Shown one piece after another: positions 55,867 through 64,000 of a stretch of 64,000 nucleotides of DNA. The stretch is from Octodonta nipae (taxonomy: Eukaryota; Arthropoda; Insecta; Coleoptera; Chrysomelidae): assembly GCA_034190945.1 (NCBI GenBank), contig CM067219.1, positions 12,333,005-12,397,004 of the forward strand, read 5' to 3'. How positions within the stretch are numbered: the stretch's first letter is position 1; each line of letters opens with the position of its first letter. Position numbers and translations under genes: made by a program. Below the pieces are notes generated by a model. The model was not told where the DNA came from. It saw only the letters and a list, made by a program, of their open reading frames with translations, and made no database searches.

Positions 55867-57860
55867 TTGACGATCAGTATGGGGATCTCGGAAACTAGCG
55901 GAGATAGAGCAATGGTTAAATTGGGAAAGATTTGTAGTTTTACTGACCTAATTTAATGACACTTTCGGATTTTTGTAAAAAGTATTGGCTTACTAGATAT
56001 TTTGAAAAAACGAAATTCTGTCGATTTAGTCAAATCCCTCTAGCTCCTTTGTTTTTGATTTTATAAAAAAAGTGTAAATATCAAAATTGAAGGGAATTGT
56101 ATCCCGAATGTGATTGTCACGTACTCGTTTGCGTCACAGCTCTCGTTTTCGAGATATGACACAAACTTATCTTTTATTGAATGGAAACCATAGTTGGCTA
56201 TGACCTCAAAAAATCGGACATTTTTAGAACTTTTTAACGATATAATACTCAATATAGTTATTCATAAAAATAACGGAGTTATGGATGCTTTTCTCTCTTA
56301 TTTTCACTTTTAACGTAGGTAGCCATGAAAAAGATTGTTTTCACTTTGACGTTTTCTCATTTGAGAGTAATTCCATTAGTAATGCTGAACTGACAGTCGA
56401 TATTGACAAGTTTTCGTGATAAAATGGAATATTCTAACGAAGAAAAACTGAATATGGTGGAATGTTATATCATATGCCATAAAAATTCAGTTCGTGCAGC
56501 TGAGGAATACTTTCATAGATATTTTAATCGTCGTCAACCTGCGCTATGTACATTTAAGAGACTTTACGATTGTTTACGCAGATATGGATCTTTTACTAAA
56601 TCACCAAAGGAACGTAATCAAATTAGCGAAGCAGCACAAATAAATGTTTTGGCAATGGTAAATCAGAATCCATCTTCATCAACTCGTGAGATTGCGACAG
56701 TAGCTGGCACATCTCAACGAACTGTAGTAAAGGTAGTGAAAACGCACAAGTTCCACCCGTACAAACTTTCAGTTTCTCAAATTTTGCATGCTGGTGACGA
56801 ACATCGATGTATTTTGTTTTGTACATGGTTTAGAGACATGTGCCTTGACAATCCACAGTTTCTATCTATCTTACTGGGGAGCGCTACTTGCATTTCTTGC
56901 AATACACTTTTTAAGACATGTTGCATAAATTGAATTTGAGAACTCGTTTAGAAATTGAGTGGTTCCAACATGATGGAGCACCTGCTCATAATTCGTTATT
57001 AGTAAGACAACACTTAGATAATATCTATCCAAACTCTTGGATAGGAAGAAATGGCCCACGCGTATAGCCACCCCGGTCTCCCGATTTGGCAGTTATAGAC
57101 TTCTATTTATGGGGTGCGCTAAAAAACAAAGTATACAAAAGAAAGTATGAGACAGTTGGTAACCTAAGGGAGGCGGTATTACAAGCAATTGAAGAAATTG
57201 ATAAGCGATCTCTGAGGAAAGCGGTAATGTCAATCTTAAAAAGATGCAATTTTTGTCTAAATAACCATGGTGGACTTTTGCGATCATAAATTGTAACCAT
57301 TATTATGTACTTTAATTTCTTAAGTTTTTAGTAGGTACCTACCTACTTATTTAGTTTTTTCGTTATATCTGATAAACGTTCAATGTTTTTTGAAATAGTT
57401 ATTACTAAATCAATATATTTCATGGCTAACTATGTTAAAAGTGAAAATAAGAGAGAAAAGCATCCATAACTCCGTTATTTTTATGAATAACTATATCGAG
57501 TATTTTATCGTTGAAAAGCTCTAAAAATGTCCCATTTTTGAGGTCATAGCCAACTAGGGTCTCCATTCAAAAAAAGATAAGTTTGTGTCATATCTCGAAA
57601 ACTAGAGCGGTCATGCAAACGAGGACATGACAATCATATTCGGGATACAATTCCCTTCAATTTTGATATTTACACTTTTTTATAAAATCAAAAACAAAGG
57701 AGCTAGAGGGATTTCGTTTTTTCGAAATATCTAGTAAGTCATGACTTTTTACAAAAATCCGAAAGTGTCATTAAATTTGGTCAGTAAAACTGCAAATCTT
57801 TCCCAATTTAACCATTGCTCTATGTCCGCTAGTTTCCGAGATCCTCATACTGATCATCAA
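55867..57860 (+). mobile_element. Tc1/mariner-type transposon with about 460 bp inverted repeats
   Basis: The left repeat (about 55867-56330) and right repeat (about 57418-57860) share, inverted, GATCAGTATG, GATCTCGGAAACTAGCGGA, AACCATAGTTGGCTATGACC and ATAACGGAGTTATGGATGC. The right end continues into AACTCACCCTG, which may be the true tip. Terminal repeats this long relative to a 0.9 kb gene are notable. A plus-strand transposase lies between them. Confidence 0.82.
56403..57289 (+). pseudogene. Tc1/mariner transposase with internal deletion
   Basis: The N-terminal part starts at the ATG of MEYSNEEKLNMVECYIICHK (56424) and contains two helix-turn-helix-like regions (ALCTFKRLYDCLRRYGSF; STREIATVAGTSQRTVVKVV). 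After DNPQFLS about 100 residues, including the first catalytic Asp, are missing. The C-terminal part (56918-57289) reads EWFQHDGAPAHNS, NSWIGRNGP, then a TAG, then PPRSPDLAVIDFYLWGALKN and so on to RSLRKAVMSILKRC. The spacing from the Asp of QHDGAP to that of AVID is 41 residues, as in the 16.4 kb transposase. Inactive. Confidence 0.83.
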
Positions 57861-58871
57861 AAAAAAACTCACCCTGTTTATTTAGTAGTCTCATTGTCAA
57901 AACTTTCAATATTAAACTGTTGATTTAATGTGGTTTCATTCTCATTTTAATGGTTATTTTTCTTATTATGCCAGAACTGGAAAAACCGGTATCTCTCAAC
58001 AAAATGTAGCCTGACACACTGCACACTTTGCAGTGTGTCAATACTGATATAAATAATTATTTACAATATTAGATAGTTATGTCTGTTAGTTATTATGAAC
58101 AATATATGGTGATTAAATGATTCACTTTAAGACAGAATTCACACCTTTTTTAAGTTACTTTCACAAATCGCACCATTTTCTAAAGCTCATATCCATTCCA
58201 TTATGAATGAAGATTTTCATCGACAGGTGAGGAATGAAAAAGTTTTTTTATACGTCCGCTATTCAGTTCTTCGAATTTCATCCTATCGGTTCGAAATTGG
58301 AACTTACCGACCATATTTTGAATGAGGGGTGTCGTAAAAGATACCTTTCAAGGGGTTTACACTCATAAAAGCACCAACAATGGTAGCATCTCATGGTACC
58401 ATTTGATGGCGTCTTTGTTCGAAAAGAATGGTCGGGAAAGAACATGCCGGGCCGTACCGGTGCCGGCTTATTTTTGTGGACGTCGATGACAATTTTATTA
58501 GTTAGTCGGATCGAAGGGTGTCGTAAAGAAATAATATTTTGTAATAAAAAAATACCTTGCGGTCAAAATCTGCGAGCAAAGTATAGTACTCTTGATCGTC
58601 AAACTTTTGAACGTGTTAATGCTGATGATCTATAGTGCGTTTCAATTATAATACAAAAATAAAAGTGTAGGTTAACGAAAGCTGCTAATAAAATCAGGTC
58701 ATGTTAAACTAGGTACAAATATATCAGCTGTTTAACTGTTTTTGAATATGTGTCTACAGTCGTTTTATTATATGTATACTACTCAAAACAAATTCAAATT
58801 AAAAGTAAACTTATTCATCAGCAGTTGGTGAAATGGTTACAGTCCAAGATAAATTAACATATTAATTGCAA
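57861..58871. other. intergenic with one unassigned frame
   Basis: The 58393-58635 plus-strand frame (VPFDGVFVRKEWSGKNMPGR through TLDRQTFERVNADDL) is GC-richer than its surroundings and ends in TAG, but it matches nothing recognised. CACTGCACACTTTGCAGTGTG at 58017 is a small palindrome. Confidence 0.3.
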
Positions 58872-60294
58872 CTAGTGGGCGCCCAGCAGTCGAAATTCGA
58901 TCCTCATTCATTAAAATTATAACATTATTGACGTTATTTTGTCTCTATAAGAAATAGAGTTGAGGCGAGATTAGAAAAGTAGGCTAGGCCTTTGCTATCC
59001 CTATTATTTCATTTTGATTACATTTGTAGAAATAATCCACGAATTAATTTTTTTTATGTACATTATTGTAGGATTATTTTTACATAAATACGTCCTATAC
59101 ATTATCACAACTGTAATAGTGTCTACGTAACATGTTTGATGTAATTATCGGCGGATTTTTCATTGTAATTTCCGTCATTTACCCACAAACCATTTCAAAA
59201 ATAGAGATAAACAATCCAATGAAAACTCCAATCTTTAATGTCATTTCTATTGTCCGTTGATAGACGATTTATTGCACAACACCTTCGGAGTAGTCACTGC
59301 CCTGTTTATACAATTACGCAGTGGTTCCTGTTGTAGTACAGCGTTTTTAAATTTTTTGAACATTTTTAGGTTGCAAACTTTAAAGCCAGCAATGTAAGAT
59401 TTCAAAGAAAAAATATGTGAAATAAAAATATATTTTACTCTAAAAAAATGTAACCTAGCCTAATAAATGGGTAGGTACATTTTTTATATTCAAAGAAATC
59501 TTTAAAATGTCAATGATATTTTTCTTTTAAGAAAAACTTAGTCATCTGGTTTAAAAAGTCAGAACTTTGCAGCAATGTGACCATGTAATAAAATATAAAA
59601 AAATTCAAATATCTTACACACTTACCTACCTAGTAACCCATGACGATTTCTGTTTTATGTGGAAAATATAAAGAAATACGAACCACATTAATATTAGTTA
59701 AATACACCTATTTTATGACAATTTTTTCCTGGGAATTGAAACTGGAACCTTGAAAATACTTTGAAAACTTTTTTGACTGAATTGAAAACTTTCAATCTAA
59801 TCGCTACAAAAGTAATGAAGTGTCAACATTAAAATCAAATTTTTTGCAGATAGCCATGAATTCAGTGTTGCCAGATCTACTGATTTATCGTGAATTTGTG
59901 CATATTTTACCATATTTACAATGCAAGGAAAGTTGCAAACTGTCCAATAAATAGCGATTATTATGTATTATAATTTTTCGTCGGTTCTATTTCAATAGCA
60001 TGACTATATAGGATAACTTTAGCTAAGGGCTAAAACTTTTAGTTTTACATTTAATTAAGTTTGTCTTTAACATTGGAGTTAACCCATCTTAGGATGTTCT
60101 CTCCAAGCAATCTGGCGGCACTGTTTGGCATTGACAGTATAGATGTAAATAATGATTTTTTTTATTATTTAATAAGTGAACCAATATTATAAGCTACTAA
60201 AGCTACTAAACAAAACAGAAATAAAGCAAATCGGTTTAGGGACAGAGGAGAAAATGGTACAGATACATTTTGTCTTTGCCTATTTATTTATAAA
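58872..60294 (-). mobile_element. non-autonomous Helitron E
   Basis: Read on the minus strand. The 3' end is GGATCGAATTTCGACTGCTG, then GGCGCCC A CTAG at 58872, followed by T. The 5' side reads TTTATAAATAAATAGGCAAA at about 60294, a decayed form of the TCTATATATAAATAGGC start. It shares with F the 3' segment ATTGTCCGTTGATAGACGAT/ATTGTCCGCTGTCTGACAAT and the 5' segment (GTTTTGTTTAGTAGC, ATAATATTGGTTCA). No array and no coding capacity. Confidence 0.72.
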
Positions 60295-63110
60295 TAATAA
60301 GTACAATAAATTAAAAATTATACAGTATTACATTTTTTCTGTACTTGGGAATTAAATGATTAAAAATAGTATACATACATATTAAAAGTTTTAACAAATG
60401 CAATAAATTAAAAGTATAATATCAGGAGGAGGTGAGAAGATTATGTATAAGGGAAACTACTGGGAGTATTAATCTGAAAATTTGTATTCAGAGGAGAGAT
60501 TTTTTTAATTAGATCACTCTGTTTTTATAGCATTTTTAGAATGTACGATGAACTTCACTATAACTTTATTGTAAACTTCATATGTCTGTAGGGCTTTAGT
60601 TGAAAGTTATTAAATATTTTTTGAAAATTTTTGACCAATGCAGACTTCCACACAAAAATATGATTTTGAGAATAAAAAAAGGTTCTGGTCAAAAAATTGT
60701 CAGAATGTGTCTGAATAAAATGTGAAGCATCTTAAATGTTTGGAAACCGTTCAAAAAAATGAGTGCTCAGAAAGTGGTGCCGAATTCGACGAAAATCGTG
60801 TAACTCATTTTTTTCAAATGCCAACTCTCTTTTTCTCAACGACAGTGGATTCTACGCTAAAAAATATGGGAGCTTTATGCTTACAACTCCATACCTAAAT
60901 TAAACGGTTTTTGCAGAAAAATAAAATTTCCGGAGTAGGCTGTTTTGAAAGAATCGAAAAAAAAAACAAATGAACATTACTTTAATTTGTTAATCACTTA
61001 TGCAGAATTTGATATGGTTATTAAGAGAGTCTCTGAAACATTTCCTCCGCGATATTCGGAAAGTCCAAGCATACTCATGACACCACAACGTAGGTCATTC
61101 AAAACTGTAATAATTAGTTATTTTTATTATAAAATTATCATAAGTTATAACAAACAACATTCAATCGGGCCCAAGAATCGGAATAAAAAATGTGGGAAAT
61201 TTTATTTTTTATAAATTAAATAATTACTACAAAAAGTAGATTTTCAAAAGTTGTATAGAAATAAATCATTATCGTATTGTTACGAAATTTACCCAAAGCC
61301 GACCCTGTTTCATTTCAGTACGACAACAAACACTTGAAGATAAAAAATATGAGTCTTATAATTTTAAATTGAACCCACGGACTTTACAACAGTATTAAAA
61401 TGTCGATACATTAGATCTTGATATCATTTATTGTGTAAAAACGGCATCCTCTTGTACAGTGGGTGATCGAGAAAAATTGGTTGGGGATATCGATTGTTTA
61501 TAAGGGAAAATTCGTCATACTTATATTTTTTGATAAAATAAATGTGTATTTGAAATAGCACCTTTTGGTATAAATTATACTAATTTTTTGCTTATTAGAT
61601 CTTGGTAACCATTTTTCTTCTATCATAGATAAACTTTATTCCTTATAGTGGATCTGCCAGAGCTATTATATGCGAAGAATAATATGTTTTTTTATCACCC
61701 CAGTTTATTAGGTTATTATTTATGGATATTGACATTATTTTCTTGAGTTTTCTAGTTTATTGGTTACCACTTCTCACTGGCGGATCCAAGGGTTGGGGGG
61801 GGTAACGGGCCCAAAATTATCTAATTTGTATACTTTTTTAGTGTTTATTTTGCTACATCCTAGCATCAGCAGTATCAAGCCCCCTCCCCACCAAAAGATG
61901 CCCCAAATTACTGAATATAAGAACTTAACTTTCTGGGTGTATTAAATTATTGTTTACCTCTATAGACGTTACTGTTATTTTTTTAATTATTGCTGAGGTT
62001 TAGGGAGAACCATATGCTTCCCACACCCATTTGTTGAATTCGCCAATTATGGTTCAAGCTCATACACTATATTCACGCCCATCTTCTTAAAAAAATATTG
62101 ACAACTTCAAACACATATTTTTAATTTAATACATAATCAAAATGTATCAAAGTTATCTCTATAATTGGTTTTCTTTAGTTAGCGTTTATATGAATCTGTC
62201 GGAATAAAAAGTTAATTTACGCTAAGACATTGAATCAAAATTTTGTTTGATATTAAATAAAATTAATTTACCTGTACGTTATAGTTTTTCTCTCCTCAGT
62301 TTTTTCTATAAAACAGATAATTATTTGAAATGTGTAAATGAGGAATAAAGTGTATTAAGGTTATTTCGAAAAATTGTTACATTGCCCGGTTTTCTGGTTC
62401 TCTGCAAAGAAATTTTTCCGCAAAGATATTCAGTTAGAAAGTGACGTCTACAATACGATCAACCAGTATTCGTATATATAAATAAGCATTTTGTATATTG
62501 TGTGATACTTTTCTGTGTTGTCAATGGCTGTGTGTTTTCCTGGAGATTTATTTTTATTTTTCTCGCTTTGGTACGTCTTTTTCGTGTTTGTCGAGGAAGG
62601 CGTCTTTCTTTCATTTAGACTTACAGTGAACAGACCCTATCAAAAAATTTAAATAAAATAAATATAATCAGCATCAGTTGGCAACAAAGCAGAAGCTGGC
62701 AAATTTTCCAGATAATCGGGCTAAAAATGTTATTGCAACGACCCAAATAATATACCAAAATGAAATTGTAGAGTCTCAGCAGTATTAAAAAATGGAAAAG
62801 ACATGCTCAAAAAGCAAATTTAATGATTTTATCAAAAGAGTTCATACAAAAGAAGCTAACAGTTTTCAGTTTTAACTCCTTCAGCTATGTTACTTAGTAT
62901 TAATCAATGATCAATACCAAGACCAAGACCGACACTCCAAGAATTTGGTAAGACCGAATAAGAAAGACCAAGACCTACTCTAAGTATGCAAGACCTAGGT
63001 TAAGACCCCAGCATAAGTCATACCATGACTGGATAATCAAGATCAAGACAGTCAATGTCTTGGACTTGTTTGCGGTTTGTAATATATTTTGTCAAGACTT
63101 TTTCATTAAA
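60295..63110. other. 2.8 kb without a recognisable gene
   Basis: AT-rich DNA. The frames at 60945-61214 and 61760-61945 have no domain; the latter starts in a CACTGGCGGATCCAAGGG plus G-run repeat scrap of a common type. At 62890-63065 the motif CCAAGACC / CAAGAC recurs irregularly eight to ten times, a small degenerate minisatellite. Confidence 0.35.
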
Positions 63111-63922
63111 CTAGTGGTCGCCCAATGCTCGAAATTCGACCCTATTTCATGAAATTGTAAAAAGTCTATTGAAATAAAAAGAAAATATCAATGTAATCAA
63201 ATATCGGTATTCGAAATATTTTTGACAAATGAATGACCCCCCAAATTTTTGGCTGGAATCGCTCCTGGCAAAACATTCTATATAATAATTGGAAGATTGT
63301 TCTTTGCAACCTAAAAGTTTTGTCATTTGCAGTTTCAATCAAGTTCAGGAATATTAAAGAAAAGAGATGACCAACTACCCTAGGAGAACTTAAATAGTAA
63401 ATACATTCTCTATTGTCCGCTGTCTGACAATTTTTTACACAATACCTTCGGGAAGGTTGTGATAATAATATATTAAACAAATAATTATATTCACATTAAA
63501 AACAGAATATTTAATATGAAAGTTACAGTAACGCGTCCGAAAAATCAATACTGATCTACTACATTGACTATTTTACCACTAAACACTAACAACGCTTGTA
63601 GGCCACTTCCAGAAGTACATGCTCTAAGAATATAACAGCATCTAACGATCGCTCCCTCCAAATATAATTACTGAATGTTTTGAGTTTTGACTGTCTGGCG
63701 GCGGCGGCACTGTCAGTTGTTTGGCGTTGACAGTATGGACGTAAATAATGAATTTTTACTATATTTTATTTAATGAATGAACCAATATTATAAATTAATA
63801 TTAGCATTCTTCACTGAAGGTCGTCAGTAGCTACCAAACAAAACAAAAATGAAGAAAATAGGTTGAGAGACAGAGGGGAAAATGGTACCTAATCGTTTTG
63901 TCTTTGCCTATTTATATATAGA
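63111..63922 (-). mobile_element. non-autonomous Helitron F, 812 bp
   Basis: Read on the minus strand. The 5' end is TCTATATATAAATAGGCAAA at 63922, preceded by A. The 3' end is GGTCGAATTTCGAGCATTGG, GCGACCA, then CTAG at 63111, followed by T. The first 365 bp match Helitron A including the CTTAGAGCATGTACTTCTGG segment; the 3' 400 bp match Helitron E. It is the shortest complete copy and the best reference for the family ends. Confidence 0.83.
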
Positions 63923-64000
63923 TGTAAAAATAATCAATTTCTTTTGGACAACTTTTGGAAAAGTCCTAAATAATTGTCTGGGTTCTATCATGTATTTTTC

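Noticed and set aside
62890..63065. CAAGACC motif cluster as a CRISPR-like array
   Set aside because: Units are short, irregular and without unique spacers; it is a degenerate minisatellite.
63147..63480. Two overlapping minus frames of 63 and 104 codons
   Set aside because: They lie inside non-autonomous Helitron F, and the matching part of Helitron E does not appear to keep the frame.

Overview
The window reads as AT-rich nuclear DNA of an insect, possibly a beetle with a repeat-rich genome (the order is inference). The evidence is two spliced animal genes with GT-AG introns, plus dense layers of animal transposon types: Helitron, Tc1/mariner, PIF/Harbinger, hAT, Penelope-like and LINE. 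No rRNA, tRNA, CRISPR array or bacterial-style operon was seen.

Host genes lie only in about 5.0-15.8 kb. DRC8/EFCAB2, an EF-hand subunit of the axonemal dynein regulatory complex, is on the + strand: four exons, 200 aa. ECH1, the mitochondrial/peroxisomal dienoyl-CoA isomerase, is on the - strand: seven exons, 303 aa, all three catalytic acids and a C-terminal SKL present. They converge tail to tail with 128 bp between stop codons. Their long introns are filled with transposon debris, including a 1.9 kb fold-back element in ECH1 intron 4.

About 2.6-4.2 kb is a tandem satellite with a unit near 290 bp. From 15.9 kb to the end no further host gene could be supported. Main elements in order: a Tc1/mariner element with TA duplications and a transposase broken only by stop codons (16.4-18.3 kb); LINE remnants (19.4-22.3 kb); Helitron A (22.5-23.8 kb); palindromic, mariner, LINE and hAT debris (24-26.9 kb); truncated Helitron B split by a PIF/Harbinger element (27.05-29.6 kb); two terminal-inverted-repeat elements (29.9-32.3 kb); two Penelope-like retroelements (33.3-34.9 and 37.7-39.3 kb) separated by minisatellite C and an unidentified duplicated coding-like sequence; a 5'-truncated LINE with an intact reverse transcriptase frame (41.5-44.2 kb); a deleted mariner copy; a second PIF/Harbinger (45.1-47.2 kb); Helitron D full of minisatellite (51.0-53.3 kb); a fold-back element, a LINE fragment and a long-TIR mariner (54.8-57.9 kb); and Helitrons E and F (58.9-60.3 and 63.1-63.9 kb).

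The most interesting signal is a minisatellite with core ACAGGGTGGT found in four places. Three sit in Helitrons of at least two unrelated end types, always in the same direction relative to Helitron polarity. Second is the set of hammerhead-ribozyme-like cores at Penelope-like boundaries. Third is a pair of diverged, coding-like minus-strand copies at 35.5-37.6 kb that could not be assigned to a family.
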